Position numbers and translations under genes: made by a program
DNA from: Catenaria anguillulae PL171
Lineage: Eukaryota > Blastocladiomycota > Blastocladiomycetes > Blastocladiales > Catenariaceae
Reading direction: 5' to 3'
DNA length: 64,000 nt
NCBI GenBank assembly: GCA_002102555.1
Contig: MCFL01000055.1
Coordinates: forward strand, 62,001-126,000
Part shown: piece after piece, positions 11,355 through 22,700 of the stretch
Layout: every line of letters starts with the position of its first letter
Numbering within the stretch: the first letter of the stretch is position 1
The notes under the pieces: generated by a model
Told to the model about the DNA's origin: nothing
The model's input: the letters and a program-made list of their open reading frames with translations, nothing else
Databases searched by the model: none

Positions 11355-14322
11355 ATGACGACCAACACCCAACAACAGCAATGGACCGCCGCCAAGGTCC
11401 GGTCCACCTTCATCGACTACTTCAAGTCGCTGCCCGGCGGCAACGACCACATCCACGTTCCCTCGTCCAAGACGATCCCGCACGACGACCCGACGCTGCT
11501 GTTTGCCAATGCCGGCATGAACCAGTTCAAGCCCATCTTCCTGGGCACGGCCGACCCAAACTCGCCCATGGCCAAATGGCAGCGCGCCGCAAACTCGCAA
11601 AAGTGCATCCGTGCCGGCGGAAAGCACAATGACTTGGACGATGTCGGCAAGGACACGTACCATCACACCTTTTTCGAAATGTTGGGCAACTGGTCGTTTG
11701 GCAATTACTTCAAGAAGGAGGCCATCCAGTGGGCCTGGACCCTCTTGACTCAAGTCTATGGCTTGGACAAGAACCGCTTGTATGTGACCTACTTTGGCGG
11801 TGACGAAAAGCAAGGGCTCGAACCCGATACCGAGGCCAGGGACTTGTGGATCCAGATGGGATTGCCCAAGGATCGTGTGTTGCCATACGGCTGCAAGGAG
11901 AACTTCTGGGGTACCATTTTTTCTTTTTTCCTTTTACACATTTTGCCCCATGTTGCTCACTTGATTTCACACGATGAAAGAAATGGGCGACCAAGGACCA
12001 TGTGGCCCCTGCTCCGAGATCCACTACGATCTGCTCGACACTGGCCGTTTTGTGCCCGCTCTCGTCAACGCCGACGACCCGACGCTGATTGAGATCTGGA
12101 ACTTGGTGTTTATCCAATTCAACCGCGAAGCCGACGGCTCGCTTCGCCAATTGCCTGCCAAGCACGTCGACACAGGCATGGGCTTTGAGCGCCTCGTGTG
12201 TGCCCTGCAAGGCCAGCTATCCAACTACGACACGGACGTGTTCTCGCCCATCTTTGCCCGTATCCAAGAGGTGACTGGTGCTCGTCCCTATGCGGGCAAG
12301 TTGGGCAAGGACGATGCCGATGGCGTTGACATGGCCTATCGTGTGGTTGCCGATCACATTCGCACGTTGACCGTGTCCATTTCGGACGGCGGTGTCCCGT
12401 CCAATGACGGCCGCGGCTATGTGCTGCGCCGCATCTTGCGCCGTGGTGTACGGTACGCCCGGTCCGGCTTCAATGTCAACATTGGCACCTTCTTCTCGTC
12501 GCTCGTCGATGTGGTGGCCGCCTCGCTTGGCGATGCCTTCCCCGAGGTCCGCGCACATGTCGAGACGGTCAAGCAGATCTTGGACGAGGAGGAGGCGGCG
12601 TTTGCAAAGACGCTGGATCGTGGCATCAAGCTGTTTGAGTCGATTGTGGCCAAGGGCGGCGATGCCGCAAAGACCATTTCGGGCGCCGACGCTTGGAAGT
12701 TGTACGACACGTTTGGTTTCCCGATCGACCTGACGCGTTTGATGGCCGAGGAAAAGGGTCTGCAAGTGGACGATGCCGGGTTCGAGGCCGAGCAGGCAAA
12801 GGCCAAGGAGTTGTCGCGCCGTCGTAAGGATGCACAGGGCGAGCAAGTCATCAAGCTCGACGTGCACGCCATCAAGGCGGCCGAAGCCGCGGGCGTGGCA
12901 AAGACGGACGATTCTTTCAAGTACAACACGGCCACGCTCGAGGGCGCCAATGTGATTGCCGTGTACAAGAATGGCGAATGGATTCTCGACAACAAGCAGG
13001 TGGGTGTTTCCGAGGGCGAGGCCGCGGGCATCTTGTTGGACCGCACCAACTTTTACGCCGAGTCTGGCGGTCAAGAGTACGACACGGGTTCGCTGGCCGT
13101 TGACGGTGAGCTTGAGTTTGCGGTTGAAAACGTCCAAGTGTACGCCGGCTACGTCCTGCACACTGGCTTGCTCAAGTACGGCACGCTGTCGGTGGGCCAG
13201 TCGGTGACGGCGGCCTTTGACGCCCTGCGCCGGTGGCCCTTGCGCAACAACCACACGGCCACGCACGTGCTCAACCACGCCCTGCGCGCCACGCTCGGCG
13301 ATGGTGTTGACCAAAAGGGCTCGCTCGTTGCCCCGACCAAGCTCCGCTTTGATTTCTCGGCCAAGGCGCCTCTTGCGCACAAGGATCTCGTCAAGATTGA
13401 GGCCGAGGCCGCCGACACCATCAAGCGTGCCTTGCCCGTGTATGCCAAGGAAGTGCCACTTGCCCAGGCAAAGGCCATCAACGGCTTGCGTGCTGTGTTT
13501 GGTGAGGTGTACCCGGACCCCGTGCGCGTCGTGTCGATTGGCGTGGCTGTTGAGGATCTCGTTTCGGATCCCAACAATGCCAAATGGCCAGAGTACTCGA
13601 TCGAGTTGTGCGGTGGCACCCACGCGGGCACGTCGCTCGAGCTGGGCTCCTTTGCAGTGATGGAAGAGTCGGCCATTGCCAAGGGCGTGCGCCGTATTGT
13701 TGCCGTGACGGGTCCCGAGGCCATTGCCGCGCACGACGAGGCCGCGAGCTTTGTGCAAGAGCTCAACAAGCTTTCGGGCTTGTCTGGGTTTGCTTTGGGT
13801 GAGGCCGTCAAGGAGGCCGCCAAGGAAGTGGACTTGCGTGTGATGCCTGCCGCTGCCAAGATGCAGGCGCGCGAGGTTGTTGGTGCACACAAGAAGCGGT
13901 TTGATGAGTGGGACAAGGCGCAAAAGGCGGCCAAGGCCACGGCGGCTGTCGAGGAGGTCAAGGCATACTTTGCTGGCGACGAGGCAAAGAACAAGCCGTA
14001 CCTTGTCCGCGTGCTGGACGTTGGCGGCAACAACAAGGCCGTGCAGTCGGCGATCGCGGCCGTCAAGGCGACGGGAGGCGAGGGCAAGGCGGCCTTGTTT
14101 ATCACGGTGGCCGAGGGTGCCAAGGTGAGCTATGCTGCCTACGTCGACAAGTCGCTGCACGGAAAGGTGACGGCGACGCAGTGGGCCGAGGTGGTGGCCA
14201 AGGCCGTGGATGGCAAAATGGGTGGCAAGGAGGAGATGGCCCAGGGTGCTGGGTCCAAGGTGGAGGCTGTGGATGAGGCAGTCCGGTTGGCCGAGGAGTT
14301 TGCCAAGGTCAAGCTCGCCTAA
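11355..14322 (+). CDS. ALA1: Alanyl-tRNA synthetase
   Basis: Exons 11355-11910 and 11981-14322 are joined by a phase-1 intron of 70 nt, giving 965 residues, the usual eukaryotic length. It charges tRNA-Ala in the cytosol; in many fungi one gene also serves mitochondria. The class II core is complete: motif 1 region [11 protein letters not shown] (residues about 50-60), [14 protein letters not shown] (103-116), and [15 protein letters not shown] just after the intron. The editing domain carries [14 protein letters not shown], and its metal-binding CGGTHAGTS begins at residue 729. The C-terminal C-Ala domain is present. The N-terminus (TTNTQQQQW) shows no obvious mitochondrial presequence, and an upstream alternative start was not found. 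The frame is intact throughout, unlike several neighbours. Confidence 0.97.
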
Positions 14323-14672
14323 GTTTACAATCTTGTGATTCCTGTTGTGTCCCCTTTTCTTTTTCCTTTTTTTTGTGGTGTTACTGTCTGTACTCTCCTC
14401 CCCCTTTGTCGTTTCGTTTGATACACAAATACACAAACGATCTGAATGTGAATGCGAACGTGACCCGACACAACTGCGTAGCGAACGAGATCGGCACGGC
14501 TTCACGTCATGCTGGTCATGCTGGGCGTGTTGGAGGGCCGCCGATCGACCCTTGTTTGCACCAGTGCCCACTGCCGTTTGCCGTTTTATTGACTCCAAAT
14601 TTTCTTTTCATTACACCGCCCGTCGTCCATATGCAAAATCAGTGTATTCATTGAAGCCAAGTGAACATCGCC
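14323..14672. other. Intergenic, no gene seen
   Basis: 350 bases between alanyl-tRNA synthetase and bL9m, both on the + strand. There is a T-rich stretch right after the synthetase stop, consistent with a 3' UTR. Nothing else is evident. Confidence 0.5.
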
Positions 14673-15708
14673 ATGCATTCCGCCTTCCGCTCAGTCTTCT
14701 CGACATGCATGCCGTCGTCGCCGTCGGTCGCATGTGCATCGGCAAGCAGCACGGCCTCACCTTGTGTGGTGTTCCTCCACTCAGCCAAGCGGGTATGCAT
14801 TCCATCCAGCTTTGGTACCTCAATGGACCAATGGACCAATGGACCGACCACGCATCATGCACCACACAATTGGCTGACTTGTTGACCGCCATGATCCACA
14901 GTTCCGCCACACCTCCAACCTGTACCCAACCTACCTCGCCCAGGACGTCAAAGGTGTTGGTAAGGAGGGCGACATTGTGCTGCTGCGCGCCGGGTACGCC
15001 CGCAACTTCATTGCCGGCACGGGTAAGGGCGTCATGATCCCGCGAGACCAGCGCGGGTTCACTAGGCACCAGGAGGTGTACCGCCAGCTGGGTTTCCCTG
15101 TGCCTACCATCCTCAAGTACTACCAGGGCGACATTGAGCCCAAAGCCAAGGGCGAGGCGTGGCGCTCATCGCAACTTGACGATGCATTTGCGGCCGACTC
15201 TTCAAAGTCCTCCTCGTCCAACGCCTCGGTTGCCTCGCTCATTGCCGCCCGTGCGGAAATTGCACGCACCTTGCGTGAATCGCTCACCACCAACCCGATC
15301 CGCCTCTTTTCGTCGGCCGACCCGCGCGGCGCACTGTACGGGTCCGTCACGCCCTCCAACGTGGTTGCCGAGCTTGAAAAGCGCGGCATCAAGGGCTTGC
15401 CGCTTGTGCTCAAGCAGCACGACCAGATCGCCTTCTACGATGGCGAGCTCGGCAAGATCCGCAAAGTCAAGCAGGTTGGCAAGTACAAGGCCAACATGTC
15501 GGTGCCCATGGTGGGCAGTGTCGAGTTTGAGGTGGAGGTTGTTGGGACTTCCCAAGTGGTCAAGGAGCAGTTGTTGGGCGGTCAGCAGAGCGAGAGCAAG
15601 TCGTTGGCCGAGGAGGTATCTGTAAGCGTTAGTGAGCAGGCGGCCGCACCAGTAGCGGCATCGGCAGCAGCAGGAGAGGCGGTTGCGTCCGAATCCAAGC
15701 AGCAGTAG
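14673..15708 (+). CDS. Mitochondrial large-subunit ribosomal protein bL9m
   Basis: Exons 14673-14792 and 14902-15708 (phase-0 intron of 109 nt with donor GTATGC) give 308 residues. The first exon encodes a Ser/Arg-rich, acid-free leader typical of a mitochondrial presequence (MHSAFRSVFSTCMPSS). The second opens with the L9 signature: LAQDVKGVGKEGDIVLLRAGYARNFI spans the junction of the beta sheet and the RNA-binding surface, and corresponds to the bacterial GxxGDVVxVxxGYARNFL motif. The long C-terminal part is much larger than bacterial L9, which is common for mitochondrial versions, and ends in an Ala/Ser/Glu-rich tail. The intron contains a short direct repeat of caatggac units near 14820-14846. 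Its role is a structural protein of the mitoribosome. Confidence 0.85.
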
Positions 15709-15874
15709 ATTGTCCCTCGTCTGTTCGTTTGATCTTCTTCGTTCTTACTCATCTTATATTCATACATGATTCTTGTTAGCCGCTCCCTTGTTCTTTCTGC
15801 GTCTTTCCAAGTCTACAAGGTTGGACTCCTCACCAACCCACCACCTGCCGCTGACGCCCCATTTCCCACACCCC

Positions 15875-18133
15875 TCACCGACTCCCACGCCAAGCTCCAC
15901 AACACAGGCACCGCCATTGCTGCACCACCATAATGTGTGTTATGCACGGCACCCAAAACAACCACGCACGCAGCCCATGTGCATTCCCGACTCCACCATC
16001 GCCCGTCGACATGAGCTCAAGCATACCAAACACCTGAAAGCAAGAAATGCCCGCAAATGCAAGTGACACGAGCAAAATGCACGCCACGGCCACTTGCATG
16101 CGCGTCTTGGCCTTATTGAGCTGCTTGCCCTGTGTCAGCCGCCGCCGCATCAGCGCGACTTGTGCGTCCGATAGCGTCGAAGAAACGGATAGGTTGAGGT
16201 CGACGCCAGCGCCAGCGGCCGTGGTCGAGTCGAGGCGCGCGTCGCGCGCTTGCCCAGCGAGCAGCAAGGAAAACGTGACGGTGCGAAGCAGGCCAGATTG
16301 GCCAGTGCGTTCGAGCGGCTTGGCGAATGAACCCGAGGAGATGTTGACGGATTGCTGCAAGCCCGAGGGGAGTGAGGCGACGTGCGAGGTGGAGATGGTC
16401 ACGCTGCGTGGTTTGCCCGCATGTGGCGGGGTCGTGGACGCTGCAAGCTGGTTGACTGAGCCCGTGGGACCCGAGCGTTGAGTGGACCGGTGCAGCTGCG
16501 ATTCCGAGCCCGAGCCAACGGCTTGTAAGGCTGGTGTACCGCTGGCATCAGAAACCCCTGCCCTCGAGTAGAGCACTTTTCCCACGCTACTGGTCTTGAG
16601 CGATGACGGCTTCCCCGTGCCGCCGCCACCCACGGAAGCCGATGCACCGAATCCGGAGTCGCTCAGCGCTGTGCTCGACTGCTTTGGACTGCCTGCATCC
16701 GATGTCTGACTGTTGCCTTTACTTGTGCTTGATGAAGTACTGGACTGACTCCCTCTGGCCTTTCTTGCACCGCCAACGACTGCTATGACAGACTTTGAGT
16801 TGATTTCGTCGCCGGGCTCATCGGCTAGCTCGTCCAAATGCGCATCGACAGCCACGCCCAGCACCCTGGTCGACTCTGTCGGCGGCACAATGGGCGCCAA
16901 CTCGGACTGGATCGAAGACGATGGTGACGAGAGCGGGCCAGGCGACAACGGATTCCACTCTGTCGGCGCCGCCACCTCGTCCGAATGCGTGTTGGCCAAG
17001 GGCTGCCTGGTCTGTGGCGGGGCAGATCGCGACAATTGTGTGGGAAGTGGAAACACGGCCACCATATCCGCTGTGACGCTGCTGACTGGTCCGGAAACCA
17101 CATGTCCGTCAGCTGTCACGGACAAGGACGCCGAGCGTGCCGGCATGCCCGATATGGACGCTTTGTGCTGCAGCCGCACGCTTGACTCGAGCGTCACGTT
17201 GCTTGAGCTTGTCGACGGGCGCATGCCGCCGGTCCGCAAGTTGCCCGACTGATTCAATGTACTTGCCGTCTTTCTCAATGCCGACCGCGACCGCTCGCGC
17301 TGCGTGTGCGAATGTATGGTTTGGCTGAAGAGCAGCACGAGCTGGTTGCCGAACACAAACACGGCCATACCAAATGCAATGGCCAATGTCGCCCAGGTGG
17401 CCCACAGGCATGCTTGCAGGGCGAGCGTGGTTTCGTTTGTCCAGGCGTTGGCAATGAGAAAGGACAGGGTGATGGTGATGATCATTGGAAATAGGATTGA
17501 GGTAACGAGAAATCCATTGAGCAGGTACGGGCTGGGCACGGGGACCGACAGGATGGTGAGCGCCCACCAGCGTGTCCATGAGCGTTTGGACATGAAGGGT
17601 GAAATAACTGCGCCGCCGCTCGAGCTGTCGACAACGTTTTGCGCCGATCTTGCATTCCCGCCGCCGACCCCGCTGTCTTCTTGTCCGCCACCAAGCGCCT
17701 GAATCAACGCCCTGCGCGACGCGGTTGGGATGGAGTACATGACGCCTACGAGGTATTGCACTAGTCCGGCATACACGAGGCAATACCGAAAGTTGTGGAA
17801 GGCATGTGCCGTGTTGGGAAACCCCATGCCGACAAGCAGCGCGGCGTGCCAACAAAAGTCGCACATGACAAACAGCGTCAGGCACAACGCCAGTGTCTCA
17901 CGCGGCATGGGCCGCCACCCTGCGCGCCCGCCCGTTTGTGTGTAAAGTTTGCGTTTGCGGACAATGAGTAACGTGTAGCAGTGGTACAAGCCTGGTGCGA
18001 TGGCAGCAAGGTCAAACAAGAGGCCTGCTAGGTGGAAAACTGCGAGAATGGACGAGGTGTCGGGCGGGAATAGAACGATGGTGGCAGCCCAGTCAACCAG
18101 AGGGACAATGCCGGTAAGCGCATCAGGTGCCAT
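15875..18133 (-). CDS. 7TM receptor-like protein with very long third loop
   Basis: One intron-less frame of 752 residues starting at 18133. There are five hydrophobic helices in the first 270 residues (for example LALCLTLFVMCDFCWHAALL, FRYCLVYAGLVQYLVGV, FPMIITITLSFLIANA). A Ser/Thr/Pro-rich loop of about 340 residues follows. The last two helices are VACILLVSLAFAGISCF and LRAWLFWVPCITHIMVV near the C-terminus. The basic RERSRSALRK stretch after helix 5 and the Ser-rich loop fit a phosphorylated cytoplasmic loop 3. I do not recognise a specific family, and its helix sequences differ from the three-gene 7TM family elsewhere in the window. It shares a divergent 0.5-kb promoter region with the CYB5D1-like gene. 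A G-protein-coupled receptor function is inferred only from topology. Confidence 0.65.
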   Translation of the reverse strand: MAPDALTGIVPLVDWAATIVLFPPDTSSILAVFHLAGLLFDLAAIAPGLYHCYTLLIVRKRKLYTQTGGRAGWRPMPRETLALCLTLFVMCDFCWHAALLVGMGFPNTAHAFHNFRYCLVYAGLVQYLVGVMYSIPTASRRALIQALGGGQEDSGVGGGNARSAQNVVDSSSGGAVISPFMSKRSWTRWWALTILSVPVPSPYLLNGFLVTSILFPMIITITLSFLIANAWTNETTLALQACLWATWATLAIAFGMAVFVFGNQLVLLFSQTIHSHTQRERSRSALRKTASTLNQSGNLRTGGMRPSTSSSNVTLESSVRLQHKASISGMPARSASLSVTADGHVVSGPVSSVTADMVAVFPLPTQLSRSAPPQTRQPLANTHSDEVAAPTEWNPLSPGPLSSPSSSIQSELAPIVPPTESTRVLGVAVDAHLDELADEPGDEINSKSVIAVVGGARKARGSQSSTSSSTSKGNSQTSDAGSPKQSSTALSDSGFGASASVGGGGTGKPSSLKTSSVGKVLYSRAGVSDASGTPALQAVGSGSESQLHRSTQRSGPTGSVNQLAASTTPPHAGKPRSVTISTSHVASLPSGLQQSVNISSGSFAKPLERTGQSGLLRTVTFSLLLAGQARDARLDSTTAAGAGVDLNLSVSSTLSDAQVALMRRRLTQGKQLNKAKTRMQVAVACILLVSLAFAGISCFQVFGMLELMSTGDGGVGNAHGLRAWLFWVPCITHIMVVQQWRCLCCGAWRGSR

Positions 18134-18601
18134 GGCTACGAGAAGCTATTGTACCCTGAAGTACAGAAGAGAAAACGTATTTACATTGTTGCAAACTGGT
18201 GACTTGAGCATACACACTCGGCCGATGGCTTTGCACACCATTCTTGTATCAAGCATCGGCTCAGTTTTTATTGACAGAGTACGATTCAGGTTCCTTGCTC
18301 ATGCCAGGATATCAGGGGTGCATTCTTTGATGGAGCCAAGGGCGGTCAGGAGTCATGTGCAGTATGGAGCTGCCATTGCCGCAATGCGTCCGCACAGGCG
18401 CGCCCAACTTGAGTGGTCGCCCATGCGGGCTGTGGTCTCGTGTACGAATGCAACCAGTGAGACATGGTTCCTGGGCTGCGTAGACCGAGCATGTAGTGAT
18501 ATTGTTGAGCCTCATTGGCACACAGGACACACACGGGGCGCGCATTTTACATTTTGTTCGCACCTCTTTGGCCAAGCAGGTCTCCTCAAGCTCAAAGAAG
18601 T
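18134..18601. other. Divergent promoter region
   Basis: 468 bases between the starts of the 7TM gene (- strand) and the CYB5D1-like gene (+ strand). No gene, repeat or RNA is recognised. It should contain both promoters. Confidence 0.5.
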
Positions 18602-19622
18602 ATGATCCAAGAAGGGACCAGAGACAGAATATTCTTTCGCCCTGGAATCGAGGTGAGAGCCACAATCTCATACTTCGTTCCTGTAAACTCCATGCAAACT
18701 AGATAGGCAATCATGCCCGGAGCAACCGATCCAACACCGACCGCGCAACAGGTCACCTGCAAGGCAACAACCGCGGCGACATCATTCACAGGCGCGAAGG
18801 CCACGTTCCAGATGATGAGACGGTCAAGTCACGATTCTTCACGCCCGCCGAAGTCGCGCTTCACCACCAGCGCGGCGACATTTGGGTTTCCTGGCTCGGC
18901 CATGTGTACAACTTGACGGCGTTAGTTGATGAATACTATGGTATATTCCGCAATCCCGTCCTTGCGTACGTCAACCAAGCATGAGATCTAATGAATGTCA
19001 TGGTGTTCACGTGTTGTTCGCAGGCGACTCGCGCCTGCTTCCCATCATCCAAAATGCCGGCAAAGACATTTCACACTGGTTTGATCCCACCACGGGCGAC
19101 TTGCAACTTTGCACGGACCCGCGAACCGGGCTGCGCGTCCCCAAATGTCCCGACGGCATCCCTGTGCATGTTCCACATGTGACGCAGCCAAGCGCAACGC
19201 TCGCCTGGGAGGTGGAGACGCCGTGGTGGTTGGATGCACGCAAGTATCAGGTCGGCCGGTTGTCGACAAAGACGCGAAAGATCAGGATGTGAATACTTTG
19301 ATTGGAGATGAAACCGTACTTGAGGTATGTTCGTCGATTTACCAGTACATCAAATGGATCAGAAGCTTATGTCTCGCACCCGCTGTGTCAGATTTGCACC
19401 GAAGAACCGATTCAGGCTATCGTCGACCGCTACGTCAAGCACAACGCACATGCCAAAGGATACGTTTGGAAGTACCTTGGTCGTGTTCTAGACATGTCTG
19501 CAACATTTGCCGAAAATGGGATTGCCAACGAGTCGGAAGACATGGAGCGCATTGGTATCAATGAGCTCGATTGGTTGCCTGCCCTATTCCTCTACTTTGC
19601 CGATGACTTGACAGTTGCCTGA
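18602..19622 (+). CDS. CYB5D1-like cytochrome b5-domain axonemal protein
   Basis: Exons are 18602-18652, 18703-18940, 19024-19324 (with one break) and 19416-19622. The introns (50, 83 and 91 nt) are phase-consistent. The sequence follows vertebrate CYB5D1 from end to end: RFFTPAEVALHHQRGDIWV, GHVYNLTALVDEYYG, GKDISHWFDPTTGD, PWWLDARKYQVGRLSTKTR, and the C-terminal LFLYFADDLTVA. The haem-binding His in the KDISHWFDP block is present. CYB5D1 (FAP198 in Chlamydomonas) is a ciliary or flagellar axoneme protein, so its presence indicates a flagellated stage. A -1 frame break is needed at about 19287, where restoring one base would give the expected IR-x-VNTL continuity. The first exon start is inferred from splicing; the frame of exon 2 has no ATG of its own. 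Confidence 0.85.
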
Positions 19623-19761
19623 TGCGTTGCCTGCTTGTACATTTGGTTGAGTTGTTCAAAGTGGTATCCTTGCATTTCTGTATTGTAAACTCTCGATACA
19701 CAGACATATGTGCATGTATTAATAGTCACGATACAGACAACAATCGGGCATGGCCACATAC

Positions 19762-22700
19762 TTATAATCCCTTCAATGCAATCGCAATCTTCTTTCTTGC
19801 AAACTCAGTCGCCGGATACCAAGACCCAGCAACTGCCACCACCAAACTCAACACGGTCACTGTCACATACAGCGGCACCGGGAACCCGAATGAGAAGGGC
19901 ATTTCCGTAAACAAGCCAAACTGCAGCGTCAGCACCAGTGCCGTGAGTATCCCAATGGCGCTGCCCAAGGCAATGGTCGCAAGCACAATGGCAATGGCCT
20001 CGTAAATGTAGATGTTGATGACCGTGTCGCCGTCGAGACCAATGGCGCGCAGCACACCGAATTCCCAGGCGTTTTCGCGCAGGTTGGCCGTGAAGGAGAG
20101 CCACAGGACAAAGAAAGCGAGAAGGATGCCGACAAACGCAACTGTGTATCACGTACATTAGTGGATCGGTCATTGAACGCTTGGTGACTATGGACAGCGT
20201 ACCGATGTAGAACAAGATGTTGATGAAAAACGCCGCGAGCTCGGTGCTCTCTAGCTGAAACCGGAGATTGTCGACCTTGAAATCGTCATCGGCAATCGCC
20301 GTGTTCAACTCGTTGATGATACCTTCAATCTGCAATGACGAAAGACCCTTGCGCAATCGAATCAAGGCCGTCTGCTTTGGAACCTCGATACGCATGTCAG
20401 GCAAGTACTTGTCCTGCAACACGCGTGCATCCACCCTATCCTTGTCCGCCACCTTGACGTCGGTCGCATTCGTCAACAGCGCGCCCGACCACGTGTCTAC
20501 GCGGGACAGCATGTTTGCTGCCTGCGCCATGCTCACGAGTACGGGACTTCGCGACTGTGCAAAGCGCGAAATGCCGCCAATGCCTGGCACCTTGCGCGCG
20601 ACACACAGCGTGCGCGCCAGCTGGCGCTGCGTGGTGGTACTGAGCGAATCTGCCGTGCGAATGTCGAGCTCGAGAATCAGGTTGGTCGACGGCTGAATAA
20701 AGGCGCGCGTCGCGAGGGCTTCGGATATCACCACTGGCAACACGTCCTTGTACGCATCCGTCACGTTGCGTGTACCAGAAATCAGGTCGGACGCACGGAC
20801 AATCGGCGGGTTGTCGGGAATTGTGAATGCCGCGCCTGTGCCGGCAATGTCGGCTGGAGTGAGTATGTCAGTGAGCCTGGACACAACGTCGTGCGGGTCG
20901 ACGATGGATGGTGAACAGGTCACGGGAATGTAATACTTTGCCAGAGCCACTTGAAGCAGGTTCTGCTGTACGCCAACAATACGAACAGTTGGATTGCGCA
21001 GGGAAGTGACTGGACCCAACCTCGAGTTGCGCACGGGCCAATAGTTATTGACGGGATACGCAATATACGTCCATCCAAGAATCATGCCACTCGCACTACC
21101 GGTAGCCTCGGTGCGATTCACCAAAAAGTTGCTAATGCGGACCTCGGGCACGGGTTTGGCAAACGAGCTGCCCCGCACCACAATGTCTGCGCCGTACTGC
21201 CACTCGAGTGTCTCTGACAAGGTGTCTGACTGGATCTTGAACATGACAGCCGCAAAGATGATGTATGCGAGCAGCAGCGACATCATGAGCGCTGTCTTGC
21301 CGTTGCGCTTGATGTGTGCGCCCAAGTTCTTGGATACGACGTTGGCGATGGCACCCGCGCGGCCTCGGCGCGCAAACATGAAGACAACGAGTCGCATGGC
21401 AATGAGTTCGAGAAAGTGTTGGAGGACTTGGCCCATGAGGACTTGGCCAACGACCATGGCGAGCAGAATCAGCGTCAAGATGCGGAAGAAGAGTGGCAGG
21501 TTGTTGAACGTAAACGAGAGCGGAATCACGTAGTAAACAAGAAACCCGACCGTGACAAGGAGCGCAGAGATGATGGTTTCGCCCACATTGATGCCTGCTT
21601 CGCGCAGTTTAGTGATGGTCACGACCGAGTCGTTGACCGAGTTGTGGAATAGGTCGAGTGCGTCACGTAGGGTTTGTGAGAGGGCTCGTCGGATGGGAAC
21701 GAGCATGGCAACGAGTGGCAGACCCAGACCGAGACCAAAGCCGAGAACGATGGCAGACGGGTCCAGGCCCAAGGACATGGGCACCGCAGAAAAGGAGCTG
21801 AGAATGTACTCGACAGGTGTGTACAAGACTGTTTCCAAGCGCAAGGAGCTGAATTACCGTACTCACGCGTACCCCGTCATACAAGTGGAAAGAAAAGAGC
21901 ATACCAAAGCAAATGAGCAACCCGGCACTGATCCCCGGCACCGAAAACCACAAGCTCTGCACCAACACCAACCCTATCAGATTGCCCTGTTTCATCCCCA
22001 AACTCCTCAACATTCCAAATTCAAACGTCTTTTCCTCGACATCTGCCAACAAGAGCGAATAAATCAAGAGTACTGCCAGTACACTCAACACGGCCACTAC
22101 GGTGAAGAAAATCTCGTTCATGTAAATCTGAATAAACTGTGTCCCCCTGAGCGCCTGATTCAACCCGTCGACCACGTCTACGGGTGCATCTGCGCCCATT
22201 TCGCGCGCCATGGCATCCGTCACGCGCACGAGCTGGCGCTGCCTGTCGGTCGCGGCCGACATGTACATTGGCTCGCGATCGCGGACCATGGCCACCACCG
22301 ACATGGCATAGTCGGCCAGCCGGAACGTGTCGACCTGGGTCCGGTTGAGCCCGAGTGACGTGGCAACCACCGGGTTGGTCAGCAGCGTGGCCAGTGTACG
22401 TTTGATGAGCACTTCGGTTGGCGCACGATCGACAACAATCACGTTGCCGAGCGCCTGCGGGTACTTGCCTTGGGGCTTGTCAATGGCCGACACAATGGTG
22501 AATGGCTGCGTCAAAGTCGACAGCGACCCGACCGACAGCGCACCATTGGCATTGTTTGCGCCTCCGATCGTGAGCCGAAACCGGCCATCGGGTAGCTGCT
22601 CGGCGCCCGACAGTAGCTGTTCCCTGGACGTGCCTGTAGCAATCGCGAGCTGGTCGACTTGGGCACTGGTCAGCGTGACATTTGTCCCTTGTTGCGGACC

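Noticed and set aside
12217-14598. A very long open frame antisense to alanyl-tRNA synthetase
   Set aside because: It mirrors a GC-rich coding sequence. Its Leu/His/Arg/Gly-rich translation has no domain, while every synthetase motif lies on the + strand.
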